NCBI GenBank assembly: GCA_026398735.1
Contig: JAPLSH010000015.1
Span: 62,001 to 126,000 of the forward strand
Reading direction: 5' to 3'
Length of the DNA stretch: 64,000 nucleotides
DNA from: Pseudomonadota bacterium
Lineage (GTDB): Bacteria; Pseudomonadota; Gammaproteobacteria; Steroidobacterales; Steroidobacteraceae
The translations under genes and the position numbers were made by a program. The notes beneath the pieces are model-generated. The model saw only the letters and a program-made list of their open reading frames with translations, ran no database searches and had not been told where the DNA came from. Below, piece by piece: positions 1 through 9,203 of this stretch (the stretch's first letter is position 1; each line of letters opens with the position of its first letter).

Positions 1-1
1 C

Positions 2-499
2 AAGGCCGGCGAAGAAGCTGCTAAAGCCGAAGAAGCCAAGAAAGGTGGCAGCAAGAAAAAGCTGATCATCAGTATTGCTGCGGTGGTGGTCCTGTGTGGT
101 GGCGGCGCCGGCGCCTTCTTCATGATGAAGGGTGGCGATAAGGCCAAACCTGAGGAAGTCCACGAAGCGGTCAAGCTCGCTGCGGTCTATGTGCCGTTGG
201 ACCCGCCGTTTACTGTGAATTTTGAAAATGTCAGCAATGCCCGCTTCCTTCAGATTGCGGTGCAGATGATGACGCGTGATCCCAAGGCTGTTGAAGAGGT
301 CAAGGGTCATATGCCGGCGATCCGCAACGACCTGTTGCTGCTGTTCGGTCAGCAAACCGCTGCAGGTTTGTCCAGCCTAGAAGGTAAGGAAAAGCTGCGC
401 GCTGAAGCTCTGGAGACTGTGCGTTTGACGCTCGGTCATGAGGGCATCAAGCCAGAGACCATCGAAGGTCTGTATTTCACCACCCTCGTGATGCAGTAG
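2..499 (+). CDS. fliL: flagellar basal body-associated protein FliL (5' end cut by window)
   Basis: FliL is an inner-membrane single-pass protein at the stator-rotor interface that supports torque generation. The open frame runs in from the left window edge with no start: a lysine/alanine/glutamate-rich cytoplasmic tail, a transmembrane helix (about positions 62-127, ending in FFMMKGG), then the periplasmic domain with the typical FliL segment PFTVNF and the C-terminal GIKPETIEGLYFTTLVMQ. A GTG at 83 lies inside the membrane helix and is not the real start. It is the first gene of the co-directional flagellar export operon seen here. The next gene is fliN, 22 bases on; fliM, normally between them, is missing. 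Confidence 0.9.
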   Translation, partial: KAGEEAAKAEEAKKGGSKKKLIISIAAVVVLCGGGAGAFFMMKGGDKAKPEEVHEAVKLAAVYVPLDPPFTVNFENVSNARFLQIAVQMMTRDPKAVEEVKGHMPAIRNDLLLLFGQQTAAGLSSLEGKEKLRAEALETVRLTLGHEGIKPETIEGLYFTTLVMQ

Positions 500-521
500 T
501 CGCAAGGCCAGGAGCTTTCCC

Positions 522-890
522 ATGAGTGAAATGAGCGAAGAAGAAATCTCGGCAGCTATGGAGGCAGACCTTGCTTCTCAGCAGCCACCAATATGGCAGG
601 AGCCGCGCGGCTCTATTGAGCAAAAGGGTGATGTTGATCTGGACGTCATTCTGCAAGTACCGGTTACCTTGACTTTGGAAGTGGGTCGCACACGGCTGCC
701 GATCCGCAGTTTGCTGCAGCTTAACCAAGGTTCTGTGGTTGAGCTGGAGCGCGCTGCCGGTGAGCCTTTGGATGTGCATGTAAACGGCACGCTGGTCGCA
801 CACGGCGAAGTTGTCCTGATCAATGACAAGTTTGGCATTCGCCTCGTCGATGTCATCAGTCCTGCGGATCGCATCCGCACTCTGCGGTAA
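522..890 (+). CDS. fliN: flagellar motor switch protein FliN
   Basis: FliN is a C-ring subunit that helps set rotation direction and docks the export ATPase. The 122-residue product has an acidic N-terminal stretch (MSEMSEEEISAAMEAD) followed by a SpoA domain: DVILQVPVTLTLEVGRT, LLQLNQGSVVELER, VNGTLVAHGEVVLINDKFGIRL. Length and motif order match FliN rather than the longer FliM. The start follows a purine-rich ribosome site (CAGGAG) seven bases upstream. It lies directly behind fliL and four bases before fliO, so it is translationally coupled to the export-gate genes. Confidence 0.93.
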   Translation: MSEMSEEEISAAMEADLASQQPPIWQEPRGSIEQKGDVDLDVILQVPVTLTLEVGRTRLPIRSLLQLNQGSVVELERAAGEPLDVHVNGTLVAHGEVVLINDKFGIRLVDVISPADRIRTLR

Positions 891-894
891 CCCG

Positions 895-1359
895 ATGTCG
901 CTGCGATACCCTTGCGTTCTGGCAGCTCTTTCTCTGGCTGCGCCGCTGGGCCTGAGGGCTGCCGAAGCTGTCGACGCTGTACCGCGTGTATTTGCTGCTC
1001 CGGCAGCCGCTGCAACTGTCCCTGCTGGTAGTGCCGTAGGTCTAGGCCAGGTCACGTTTGCGTTGCTATTGGTGCTGGCGGCGGTATTTGCGGTGGCGTG
1101 GATGACACGCCGGCTGCGTACGCTTGGCAGCCCTGGCACTGCCACGATAGAAATCGTCTCGCAGGTTGCACTGGGTGCGCGTGAGCGCGCGGTGGTGGTT
1201 CGTGTTGGCCAACTGCATGTGCTGCTGGGTGTTGCACCAGGGCGCGTCAATCTGCTGCAGCAGTTGCCTGAGGGTAGTGTTGTGGCTGCCGTGCCGCCGA
1301 CAGCAGAAACTGGCAAGGCGGATTTTGCGACGCTACTGCGCCGGAGCCTGGGTCGATGA
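895..1359 (+). CDS. fliO: flagellar biosynthesis protein FliO
   Basis: FliO is a small inner-membrane protein that assists assembly of the FliP ring of the flagellar type III export gate. The 154-residue product has a signal-like hydrophobic N-terminus ([17 protein letters not shown]), an Ala/Pro-rich periplasmic linker, one strong transmembrane helix ([21 protein letters not shown]) and a cytoplasmic domain with the family pattern [21 protein letters not shown]. The frame is open further upstream inside fliN, but the ATG at 895, four bases after the fliN stop, gives the usual length. It overlaps fliP by four bases (ATGA). Confidence 0.88.
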   Translation: MSLRYPCVLAALSLAAPLGLRAAEAVDAVPRVFAAPAAAATVPAGSAVGLGQVTFALLLVLAAVFAVAWMTRRLRTLGSPGTATIEIVSQVALGARERAVVVRVGQLHVLLGVAPGRVNLLQQLPEGSVVAAVPPTAETGKADFATLLRRSLGR

Positions 1360-2117
1360 ATCTGCTCCGCCGCCATAGCGTGCTTGGCCTGGCTGTTGCT
1401 GCAGTGGCTCTGTGTGTGCCTGCCATTGCCAGTGCCGCGGCCCCTGGTATTCCAGCTCTGACCGTGACCGGAACCGGCGCGGGCCAGGGCTACTCGCTGA
1501 CGCTGCAACTGCTGATCCTGATGACGGCAATTACCTTGTTGCCGTCGGTTCTGCTGATGATGACCGCATTTACCCGCATCATCATCGTGCTGACCATCCT
1601 GCGCCAAGCCATCGGCGCCGGTCAGTCGCCACCTAACCAGGTGCTGGTTGGACTCGCGCTGTTTTTGACGTTTTTTGTAATGTCGCCGGTCATTGATCGC
1701 ATCAACGTCGAAGCCGTGCAGCCTTATATGGCGGGCACCATCGAGACCACCGAGGCGCTCTCGCGTGGAGCAGTACCCCTGCGCACTTTCATGTTGGATC
1801 AAACACGCGAAAGTGACATATCAACCTTTGTGCGCATTTCCGGTGGCAAGGGCTTTGCCAAGCCTGAAGACGTGCCCATGTCGATCCTAGTGCCGGCTTT
1901 TGCTACCAGCGAGCTCAAGTCAGCCTTTCAAATTGGGTTCATGATTTTCATACCGTTTGTGATCATCGATCTGGTGGTCGCCAGCGTGCTGATGTCGATG
2001 GGCATGATGATGTTGTCGCCGGTGCTGATCTCCTTGCCATTCAAGCTGATGCTGTTTGTATTGGTGGATGGTTGGGCGCTGGTGATGGGGACTTTGGCCT
2101 CGAGCTTTTACAAGTAG
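1356..2117 (+). CDS. fliP: flagellar type III export gate protein FliP
   Basis: FliP forms the pentameric core of the export gate. The 253-residue product carries a cleavable signal peptide (to about residue 25), then the conserved segments [54 protein letters not shown], and the C-terminal membrane block ending with [17 protein letters not shown]. All are diagnostic for FliP. The start overlaps the fliO stop (ATGA), indicating coupling; fliQ follows after nine bases. Confidence 0.96.
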   Translation: MNLLRRHSVLGLAVAAVALCVPAIASAAAPGIPALTVTGTGAGQGYSLTLQLLILMTAITLLPSVLLMMTAFTRIIIVLTILRQAIGAGQSPPNQVLVGLALFLTFFVMSPVIDRINVEAVQPYMAGTIETTEALSRGAVPLRTFMLDQTRESDISTFVRISGGKGFAKPEDVPMSILVPAFATSELKSAFQIGFMIFIPFVIIDLVVASVLMSMGMMMLSPVLISLPFKLMLFVLVDGWALVMGTLASSFYK

Positions 2118-2126
2118 GAGCTACCC

Positions 2127-2402
2127 ATGACACTCACCCCCGAAACTGTGATGACTATCGGCACGCGCGCACTGGAAGTTACCCTGCTGCTAGCGGCACC
2201 CTTGTTGCTGGTAGCACTGGTGCTGGGTCTGGTAGTTGGCGTATTTCAAGCAGCCACCCAAATCAATGAGATGACGCTGTCGTTCATCCCTAAGTTGCTG
2301 GGTCTGGCGGCCACCATGGTGATTGCCGGGCCCTGGATGCTCAAGGTGCTGATCGGTTATACGCGCGAGCTGTTCCAGAGTATTCCTGGCCTCATAGGCT
2401 AG
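2127..2402 (+). CDS. fliQ: flagellar type III export gate protein FliQ
   Basis: FliQ is a hairpin of two transmembrane helices in the export gate. The 91-residue product shows the family hallmarks MTPETV-like N-terminus (LTPETVMTIGTRALEVTLLLAAPLL), the GVFQAATQINEMTLSFIPK loop and a second helix. The ribosome-binding site AGGAG lies nine bases upstream. It sits between fliP and fliR in the standard order. Confidence 0.96.
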   Translation: MTLTPETVMTIGTRALEVTLLLAAPLLLVALVLGLVVGVFQAATQINEMTLSFIPKLLGLAATMVIAGPWMLKVLIGYTRELFQSIPGLIG

Positions 2403-2409
2403 GTTTTCA

Positions 2410-3189
2410 ATGCTGACGCTCAGCACCGGTCAGCTGGAAGGCTGGATAGCGCTTTACCTGTGGCCGTTTGTGCGTATCGCGGGCTGTTTGATGACTGCCC
2501 CGATATTCTCTGCTGCTACTGTGCCGGTGCGGGCCAGATTGATTTTGGCGATAGCCATCACATTGATTGTCGCGCCTTTGCTGCCAGCTCAGGATGCGCA
2601 GATTTTTTCTGCCACTGGTTTTGTGATTTTGGCGCAGCAACTGCTGATTGGCATCGCCTTCGGATTCGCTATCAATCTGGTATTTGATGCGTTGGCGCTT
2701 GGCGTCCAGATGCTCGCCAATGCCATGGGTTTGTCGTTCGCGTTCAACGTCGATCCGTTGCACGGGGCCAGCACACCGGTGCTATCGCAGTTCTACACCA
2801 TTCTGGCGACGCTCACCTTCTTGGCGCTGGACGGGCATTTGGCGTTGTTGCAGGTGCTCGTAGACAGCTTCAAGACCCTGCCGGTGGGTCGTACCGGGTT
2901 GGGTAGTGAGGGTTTGTGGCAGATGTGTCTATGGGGCTCCCAGATATTTCGTGGCGGACTCATGGTGTCGCTGCCGGGTGTTACTGCTCTGTTGGTCGTT
3001 AACCTGGCCTTTGGTGTAGTCAGTCGGGCGGCACCGGCACTGAACCTGTTTGCCATTGGGTTCCCAGTCACGTTGGTCTGTGGCCTGCTCATATTGCTCA
3101 ACAGCATTCCCTCCATGCAGCAGGGCTTCATTGCGATGCTGCACGACGCATTTTCAATCCTTGGCAGTCTCAAGCCGGCGGGGCCGTAG
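2410..3189 (+). CDS. fliR: flagellar type III export gate protein FliR
   Basis: FliR completes the FliPQR gate complex. The 259-residue product has several hydrophobic segments, the family pattern RIAGCLMTAPIFSAATVPVR near residue 25, and LQVLVDSFKTLPVG in the middle. The gene begins seven bases after fliQ and ends three bases before flhB, typical of the coupled fliR-flhB junction (these proteins are sometimes fused in other bacteria). Confidence 0.95.
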   Translation: MLTLSTGQLEGWIALYLWPFVRIAGCLMTAPIFSAATVPVRARLILAIAITLIVAPLLPAQDAQIFSATGFVILAQQLLIGIAFGFAINLVFDALALGVQMLANAMGLSFAFNVDPLHGASTPVLSQFYTILATLTFLALDGHLALLQVLVDSFKTLPVGRTGLGSEGLWQMCLWGSQIFRGGLMVSLPGVTALLVVNLAFGVVSRAAPALNLFAIGFPVTLVCGLLILLNSIPSMQQGFIAMLHDAFSILGSLKPAGP

Positions 3190-3192
3190 GCC

Positions 3193-4311
3193 ATGGCAGA
3201 TTCAGAGACAGACAAGCACGATAAGACAGAGTCGCCAACAGAAAAGCGTCTGCAAGACGCGCGCGACAAAGGCCAGATACCTCGATCGCGTGACCTTACT
3301 GCCGCTGCGGTCATGCTTACCGCGGGCATTGCACTGCGAACCACTGGCGGGTGGATGGGCGAACAATTGGCGGGCCTGTTTCGCAACGGTCTGCAACTGA
3401 CGCGCGAACAAACTATGGATTCTGCGCAGATGCTCTCGCTGCTTTCCAGTCAGGCTATGGGAGCGTTGGTGGCGATGGCGCCGCTGCTGCTAATGACGAT
3501 GGTTGCTGCTATCGGGGCCCCCTTGTTTCTGGGCGGCTGGTCGTTTGTGGGTAGTGCCGTTGCGCCGGATCTCAACCGCATCAATCCAGGCAGTGGCTTG
3601 GGCCGCATGTTCTCGGCTCGTAGTGCCGTAGAGCTGGCCAAGACACTGGCTAAGTTTGCCGTGGTCGCCATCACTGGTGTCATTGTGATGCGTGGCAATG
3701 CTGGAGCGATGTTGGGTTTGGGTGCAGAGCCAGTAGGTGCCGCTATTGGCCATGCCATCAGCATTACCGGCAATGCGCTAATTGCGCTGACTGCGGCGTT
3801 GATCCTGATCGCAGCGATCGATGTGCCATTTCAACTGTGGCAGCACAGCACCGATCTGAAGATGACCAAGGAGGAGGTCAAGCGTGAGGCCAAGGAGGCT
3901 GAAAGCGCGCCGGAGGTGAAACAGCGTATCCGTAAGCTGCAGAGAGAGATCTCTGAGCGGCGAATGATGGCCGATATACCCACGGCCGATGTGATCATCG
4001 TCAACCCGACGCACTATGCCGTAGCGCTCAAATACGACGATACCAACATGCGTGCGCCCGTTGTGGTGGCAAAGGGTGTCGATGAAGTTGCCGCGAAGAT
4101 TCGTGAGGTTGCAGGCACTGCCAACGTGCCTATCTTTGAGGCCCCGCCGTTGGCCCGAGCCTTGCATCGTAGTGTTCAGATAGGTGACGAGATTCCGGCG
4201 AATCTGTACCTCGCGGTGGCCCAGGTGCTGACTTATGTCTTCCAACTGCGTACGGCTCGCCGCGATCGGGTGCAGCCGCCGGCAGTGCCTGTGATCGACT
4301 TCACGGAATAA
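3193..4311 (+). CDS. flhB: flagellar export switch protein FlhB
   Basis: FlhB is the export-gate protein whose autocleavage switches substrate specificity from rod/hook to filament proteins. The N-terminus (DKHDKTESPTEKRLQDARDKG) is the classical FlhB signature. Four hydrophobic segments follow, then the cytoplasmic linker (LKMTKEEVKREAKEAE) and the autocleavage motif NPTH at residues 271-274. The C-terminal tail is Pro-rich and of normal length (372 residues). Nothing suggests altered switching. Confidence 0.97.
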   Translation: MADSETDKHDKTESPTEKRLQDARDKGQIPRSRDLTAAAVMLTAGIALRTTGGWMGEQLAGLFRNGLQLTREQTMDSAQMLSLLSSQAMGALVAMAPLLLMTMVAAIGAPLFLGGWSFVGSAVAPDLNRINPGSGLGRMFSARSAVELAKTLAKFAVVAITGVIVMRGNAGAMLGLGAEPVGAAIGHAISITGNALIALTAALILIAAIDVPFQLWQHSTDLKMTKEEVKREAKEAESAPEVKQRIRKLQREISERRMMADIPTADVIIVNPTHYAVALKYDDTNMRAPVVVAKGVDEVAAKIREVAGTANVPIFEAPPLARALHRSVQIGDEIPANLYLAVAQVLTYVFQLRTARRDRVQPPAVPVIDFTE

Positions 4312-4317
4312 GGTTTT

Positions 4318-6402
4318 ATGGCAGCAGTTCAGCGCAACAATTTTCGGGCATTGATGACCAGTGGTATTGGCGTACCCGTCGGAGTTCTGGCGGTTTTAGC
4401 CATGGTGATCCTGCCGCTGCCGCCTATAGCGCTGGATGTGCTGTTTACTTTCAACATCGCGCTGTCGCTGGTGGTGTTGATGGCGGTGTTTTATGTGGCA
4501 CGCCCGCTGGAATTCGGTGTGTTCCCCAGTGTCTTGCTGTTGGCCACGTTGCTGCGTCTTGCCTTGAACGTTGCCTCGACTCGCGTTGTGCTGCTGCATG
4601 GCCATACGGGTACCGGTGCAGCCGGAAAGGTGATTGAGTCGTTCGGCGAGTTTGTGGTGGGTGGCAACTACGCTGTGGGCGTGATTGTTTTCATCATTCT
4701 TACCATCATCAACTTTGTCGTTGTGACCAAGGGCTCGGGGCGCATCTCAGAAGTGACTGCGCGATTCACCTTGGATGCCATGCCTGGCAAGCAGATGTCG
4801 ATTGATGCCGATCTCAACGCCGGCTTGATCACGCAGGAAGAGGCAAAAATCCGTCGTGCTGAGGTGCGCATCGAGGCTGACTTCTACGGCTCTATGGATG
4901 GCGCCAGCAAGTTCGTTCGCGGTGATGCCACGGCCGGCATCATGATTCTGGTCATCAATATCATCGGTGGCGTGACTATCGGTGTAATCGCGCACGGGCT
5001 TTCCTTCTCAGACGCCGCTCGCACTTATACCTTGCTGACGATCGGCGATGGTCTGGTCGCGCAGATACCTGCGCTGCTGTTGTCGTCTGCCGTCGCCATT
5101 ATCGTGACGCGAATGTCTGCTTCTCAAGACATGGGAGGCGAGATCAGCAAGCAGTTGGGGCAGCCCAAGGCGCTGTATGTCGCCGCAGCGATGATTGCCT
5201 TGATGGGCTTGATCCCCGGCATGCCTAATTTGGCTTTCTTGGCTATTGGCGCCGTCTGCGCCGGTGCAGCCTGGTTGATTACGAAGAACACAGCAAAAAC
5301 TGCTGCCGCATCTGCCAAGGCTGCCAAGGCTCTGCCGCCACCTGCGCCATCAACCGAATCGACCGAGCTCAGTTGGGACGATGTGCGCCCTGTCGACATG
5401 CTGTCGATTGAGGTCGGCTACAAGCTAGTGCCCTTGGTCGACGCTAATCAGGGCGGCGATCTGATTAAGCGCATCAAAGGCATTCGTCGCAAGTTGACGC
5501 AGGAGCTGGGCTTTCTGGTTCCAGCAGTTCGCATCCGCGACAACCTGGAATTCAGCCCCACGGTGTATCGAATTAATTTGTCTGGTGTGCCCGTGGGCGA
5601 GGGCGTCATCCAGCCCGACCGCTATCTGGCCATCAATCCGGGCACTGTGTTTGGCAAGATCAGTGGCATTGATACCACCGATCCGGCTTTTGGCATGGAG
5701 GCGGTGTGGATTGAGTCTGGTTTGCGCGATGAGGCCCAGACGCTCGGCTACACGGTAGTTGATCCGAGCACTGTCGTTGCGACGCACCTGAGTCATGTAG
5801 TGCAAACGCATGCGCACGAGCTGCTGGGTCACGAAGAGGTCCAAAACATTCTCAATTCGCTGGCCAAGGTTGCACCGAAGCTTGTGGATGATCTGGTGCC
5901 CAAGCTGTTACCCATGAGTGTGGTGGTGCGGGTTCTGCAGGGACTGCTGTCGGAACGCGTGCCCGTACGCAACATGCGCACTATCTTCGAGACGCTCGCA
6001 GAGCACGCTCCTCGCACGCAAGACCCACAGCAATTGCAGGCGCAGGTGCGTATCGCCTTGGGTCGTCAGATCGTGCAGGACATTGCCGGCATGAAGGATG
6101 AGTTGCCGGTGGTCACGCTTGATGCAGATCTGGAGCAGTTGCTGCACAGCTCGCTGGGCAGCAATGGCACTGCAACGCCAGGCTTGGAGCCCGGGCTTGC
6201 CGATCGTCTGCAGCAGCGTTTGGCTGATGCCACGCGGCGCCAGGAGTTGCTGGGCGAGCCTGCCGTGTTGCTAGTGCCGCCGACATTACGTCAAACGTTG
6301 GCGCGATTTGTACGCGCCAGTGTGCCGGGCCTTCAGGTCCTGGCGTGGAATGAAATCCCCGACAACCGCAAAGTGCGCTTGGTCACAGCGGTGGGTCGTT
6401 GA
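4318..6402 (+). CDS. flhA: flagellar export apparatus protein FlhA
   Basis: FlhA forms the nonameric export platform that converts proton motive force into protein export and receives chaperone-substrate complexes. The 694-residue product has an N-terminal half with about eight membrane helices including the FHIPEP-type cytoplasmic loop (TRFTLDAMPGKQMSIDADLN and ITQEEAKIRR), and a soluble C-terminal half (from about residue 350) ending in PDNRKVRLVTAVG. It begins six bases after flhB. Family length and motifs are complete. Confidence 0.97.
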   Translation: MAAVQRNNFRALMTSGIGVPVGVLAVLAMVILPLPPIALDVLFTFNIALSLVVLMAVFYVARPLEFGVFPSVLLLATLLRLALNVASTRVVLLHGHTGTGAAGKVIESFGEFVVGGNYAVGVIVFIILTIINFVVVTKGSGRISEVTARFTLDAMPGKQMSIDADLNAGLITQEEAKIRRAEVRIEADFYGSMDGASKFVRGDATAGIMILVINIIGGVTIGVIAHGLSFSDAARTYTLLTIGDGLVAQIPALLLSSAVAIIVTRMSASQDMGGEISKQLGQPKALYVAAAMIALMGLIPGMPNLAFLAIGAVCAGAAWLITKNTAKTAAASAKAAKALPPPAPSTESTELSWDDVRPVDMLSIEVGYKLVPLVDANQGGDLIKRIKGIRRKLTQELGFLVPAVRIRDNLEFSPTVYRINLSGVPVGEGVIQPDRYLAINPGTVFGKISGIDTTDPAFGMEAVWIESGLRDEAQTLGYTVVDPSTVVATHLSHVVQTHAHELLGHEEVQNILNSLAKVAPKLVDDLVPKLLPMSVVVRVLQGLLSERVPVRNMRTIFETLAEHAPRTQDPQQLQAQVRIALGRQIVQDIAGMKDELPVVTLDADLEQLLHSSLGSNGTATPGLEPGLADRLQQRLADATRRQELLGEPAVLLVPPTLRQTLARFVRASVPGLQVLAWNEIPDNRKVRLVTAVGR

Positions 6403-6427
6403 AAGGTCTATACGAAGGTAATAAGCC

Positions 6428-7567
6428 ATGAAGATCAGGACATTCATCGCCCGGGACATGCGCGAAGCGCTGCGCCAGGTACGTGATCAGCAGGGTGACG
6501 AGGCCGTCATTCTCTCGACTCGTGCTGTGCCGGGCGGCGTGGAGGTGTCTGCTGCCATCGACGATGAGGTGACACCCGCAGCACTCAATTCCATGGCCTC
6601 ATTGCCTGATGAGCCCAGCTATGCGCCGCCGCCCCCTGCCGAAATGGGTGCCGAGTTGCGCAGTTTGCGCACCTTGCTCGAAAGCCAGATGAATCAGCTG
6701 GCGTGGAACGATCTGACGCGCCGCGCACCGTCCCAGGCAGAGTTGCTCAAAGAGCTTACCGAATTGGGTCTGTCCCCGGGCTTGTCGGCTGATCTAGCCT
6801 CCAGTATTCCCGGTGGCCTCAGCTATGACGATGCCCAGCGCCGTGCATTGGCCGGCGTTGCCCGGCGTATCCGTGTGACCGGTGATGGGCTGTTGGAGCG
6901 TGGGGGCCGTGTGGCGTTGGTAGGGCCCACAGGCGTAGGAAAAACCACGTCTATTGCCAAGCTTGCTGCCCGTTGGGTCATGCGCCACAGCACCCGCGAT
7001 GTAGCCCTTATAAGTGTTGATGCTCAGCGCTTTGGTGCGCAAGAGCAGGTTGAGGTGCTGGGCCGCTTGCTCGGCATACAGGCCTTTACGCTGGAAGACA
7101 TGACTGGCTTACCGGAACTGCTCGAGCGTCTGTCAGATCGTCGCCTTGTGTTAATTGATACCGGTGGCCTTAGTCCCCGCGATCCAGAACTGCAAATACG
7201 CGGTCGTCAGTTTGCCGCGCTTGCCGAACAATGTGGCTTACAAACCTGCCTGACACTCTCTGCGGCAGCCCAAGCGGGTGTCCTTGAGGATGCCTGCAAT
7301 AAATTCCGCACCTTTGAGCCAGCGTTTTGTCTCATCACCAAGATTGATGAAGCCAGCAGCCTCGGCGGCACATTGTCGATGTTGGTCGATAGCCAACTGC
7401 CAGTCAGCTACGTCAGCGAAGGCCAGGCAATCCCTGAAGATCTGGCGCCCGCCCGGGCACATCAATTGGTTGCACGCTCGGTGTTGTTGACGCGAGAGGC
7501 TGGCGCTGCCGCAAGCGAAGAAATGCTGGTGCGTCGATTCGGAGGCGTCGCACATGTCTTCGCATAG
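6428..7567 (+). CDS. flhF: flagellar SRP-type GTPase FlhF
   Basis: FlhF is a GTPase of the signal recognition particle family that places flagella at the pole. The N-terminal basic domain (MKIRTFIARDMREALRQVRDQ) is characteristic, followed by a variable Pro-rich linker and the NG domain with P-loop GPTGVGKTTSIAKLAARW near residue 166, DAQRFGAQEQ, DTGGLSPRD and the guanine-specificity segment TKIDEA. At 379 residues it is on the short side, the linker being reduced. Its 3' end overlaps the start of flhG by 14 bases. Presence of the FlhF/FlhG pair implies polar flagellation. Confidence 0.95.
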   Translation: MKIRTFIARDMREALRQVRDQQGDEAVILSTRAVPGGVEVSAAIDDEVTPAALNSMASLPDEPSYAPPPPAEMGAELRSLRTLLESQMNQLAWNDLTRRAPSQAELLKELTELGLSPGLSADLASSIPGGLSYDDAQRRALAGVARRIRVTGDGLLERGGRVALVGPTGVGKTTSIAKLAARWVMRHSTRDVALISVDAQRFGAQEQVEVLGRLLGIQAFTLEDMTGLPELLERLSDRRLVLIDTGGLSPRDPELQIRGRQFAALAEQCGLQTCLTLSAAAQAGVLEDACNKFRTFEPAFCLITKIDEASSLGGTLSMLVDSQLPVSYVSEGQAIPEDLAPARAHQLVARSVLLTREAGAAASEEMLVRRFGGVAHVFA

Positions 7568-8441
7568 GTTCGATCCCTCACAAGCGGCTGGCCTACGCGC
7601 AGCAGCTCGACCTGGGCCCGTGCAGGTTATTGCCGTCACTGGCGGTAAAGGCGGTATCGGCAAAACCTGTGTATCGGTGAATTTGTCTACGGCGCTGGCC
7701 AAAGCCGGTCGGCGCGTGCTGTTGCTCGATGGCGATTTGGGTTTGGCCAATGTGGACGTGCTGCTGGGCGTAACGCCGCGCTTCACGCTTGAACATGTGT
7801 TGGAAGGGCGCTGCACACTGGAAGAGGCAATTCTGGAAACCCGGCAGGGCTTTCGAATCATTCCGGCAGCTTCGGGCGTAGCCAAGCTTGCCGAGTTATC
7901 CAGCTCGCAGCATCTGGGCCTTGTGCAGGCATTTAGCAATCTGACGCTGGGTCTTGATGTGTTGATTGTCGATACGGCTGCTGGTATTGCCGATGGCGTG
8001 CGGCAGTTTTGCCAGGCCGCCCAGCATGTGCTTGTCGTGCTGCGCGATGAGCCGGCGTCTTTGACCGATGCCTACGCGCTTGTCAAGGTACTGCGTCGCG
8101 ATCACAACGTGATGCGCTTCAAAGTGCTGGCCAACATGATGCAAAACCCAGGAGATGGCGAAAATCTGTTTCGAAAACTGGAGCGAGTTACCAGTCGCTT
8201 TCTAGATGTAGTGGTCGAATACGCAGGTGAAATCCCGGACGACCCATTAGTGAGAAGCTCCATTCGCGAACAACGTACGGTGATGGAAGCCTATCCGTCT
8301 GCGCCGGCTTCATTGGCGTTCCGGCGTCTTGCACGCAATGTCTCATCCTGGCCTGCGGCGGCTGGCCCGCGCGGCAATCTGGAGTTTTTTGTTGAACGGT
8401 TGGTGGCTCATAACGAGCCGCGCCTAGAGATTGCCAGGTGA
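7554..8441 (+). CDS. flhG: flagellar number regulator FlhG (MinD-like ATPase)
   Basis: FlhG (FleN, YlxH) is a MinD/ParA-type ATPase that stimulates FlhF and limits flagellar number. The first 20 residues contain the activation helix DPSQAAGLRA known in FlhG; the deviant Walker A KGGIGKT is at residues 32-38, followed by LLDGDLGLANVDVLLG and VDTAAGI. The C-terminal amphipathic membrane-targeting region is less obvious. It overlaps flhF (14 bases) and fliA (GTGA, 4 bases). Confidence 0.94.
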   Translation: MSSHRFDPSQAAGLRAAARPGPVQVIAVTGGKGGIGKTCVSVNLSTALAKAGRRVLLLDGDLGLANVDVLLGVTPRFTLEHVLEGRCTLEEAILETRQGFRIIPAASGVAKLAELSSSQHLGLVQAFSNLTLGLDVLIVDTAAGIADGVRQFCQAAQHVLVVLRDEPASLTDAYALVKVLRRDHNVMRFKVLANMMQNPGDGENLFRKLERVTSRFLDVVVEYAGEIPDDPLVRSSIREQRTVMEAYPSAPASLAFRRLARNVSSWPAAAGPRGNLEFFVERLVAHNEPRLEIAR

Positions 8442-9175
8442 AAGCTGCCAATGCCTACAGCGCTGTGCAAGCTCATCGCGAAGGCGATGAGCTGATCGTG
8501 CAACATGCAGGCTTGGTTAAGCGTATTGCCTATCATTTGGCAGCACGCTTACCGTCATCCGTTGATGTGGAAGATCTGGTGCAGGCCGGCATGATCGGCT
8601 TGCTGGAGGCCGCTGCCAGTTTTGCTGCAGATCGCGGCGCCACATTCGAGACTTATGCGGGTATCCGTATTCGCGGTGCCATGATCGACACGCTGCGCCA
8701 GCTCGACTGGACACCCCGCTCAGTGCATCGCCAGTCGCGTGAAGCCGCGGCAGCCATGCGTGCTGTCGAAGCCCGAACCGGTCGCGAAGCGCGCGATGCC
8801 GAAACCGCGGCGCAGATGGGTTTGGGAATCAACGATTTTCACCGGGTGATGCAGGATGCATCTTCCAGCCAGGTGGGCAGCATCGAAGATCTGCCGCTCA
8901 ATTTCGATATCGCAGATCGCGAATCCGACCCGTTACGGCAGGCGCTGGAAGCGGGTTTTCGTGATGCGATGGCTAAAGCGATTGGCGATTTGCCAGAGCG
9001 TGAACGCTTGGTGATGTCGCTGTATTACGACGATGAGTTCAATCTCAAAGAAATTGGCTTGATCCTCAAAGTCTCCGAGTCTCGTGTCTGTCAGATCCAC
9101 GGCCAGGCGTTAGTGCGACTCAAGGCCCGTTTGGCAGCGTGGGCCGAGCAGTCGCGTACCGATTTCATTTCCTGA
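8438..9175 (+). CDS. fliA: flagellar sigma factor FliA (sigma-28)
   Basis: FliA directs transcription of late flagellar genes. The 245-residue product starts at GTG 8438, overlapping the flhG stop. Region 2 is clear (VEDLVQAGMIGLLEAAASF, TYAGIRIRGAMIDTLRQLDW), as are region 3 (ALEAGFRDAMAKAIGDLPERER) and the region 4 helix-turn-helix (NLKEIGLILKVSESRVCQIH). The next genes are motC and motD; the chemotaxis genes often found here in relatives are not present. Confidence 0.95.
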   Translation: MKAANAYSAVQAHREGDELIVQHAGLVKRIAYHLAARLPSSVDVEDLVQAGMIGLLEAAASFAADRGATFETYAGIRIRGAMIDTLRQLDWTPRSVHRQSREAAAAMRAVEARTGREARDAETAAQMGLGINDFHRVMQDASSSQVGSIEDLPLNFDIADRESDPLRQALEAGFRDAMAKAIGDLPERERLVMSLYYDDEFNLKEIGLILKVSESRVCQIHGQALVRLKARLAAWAEQSRTDFIS

Positions 9176-9203
9176 CGCAATCAGCAGCAACAGGAACACC
9201 ACC

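Noticed and set aside
477-1802. Long minus-strand open frame opposite fliN-fliO-fliP
   Set aside because: It lies antisense to well-recognised flagellar genes, is rich in Arg/His/Gln/Thr low-complexity stretches and matches no family; it is a shadow of GC-rich coding on the plus strand.
9176-9203. Sigma-28 promoter for motC
   Set aside because: The 28-base gap and the end of fliA show no convincing TAAA...GCCGATAA-like pair; motC is probably read through from fliA.
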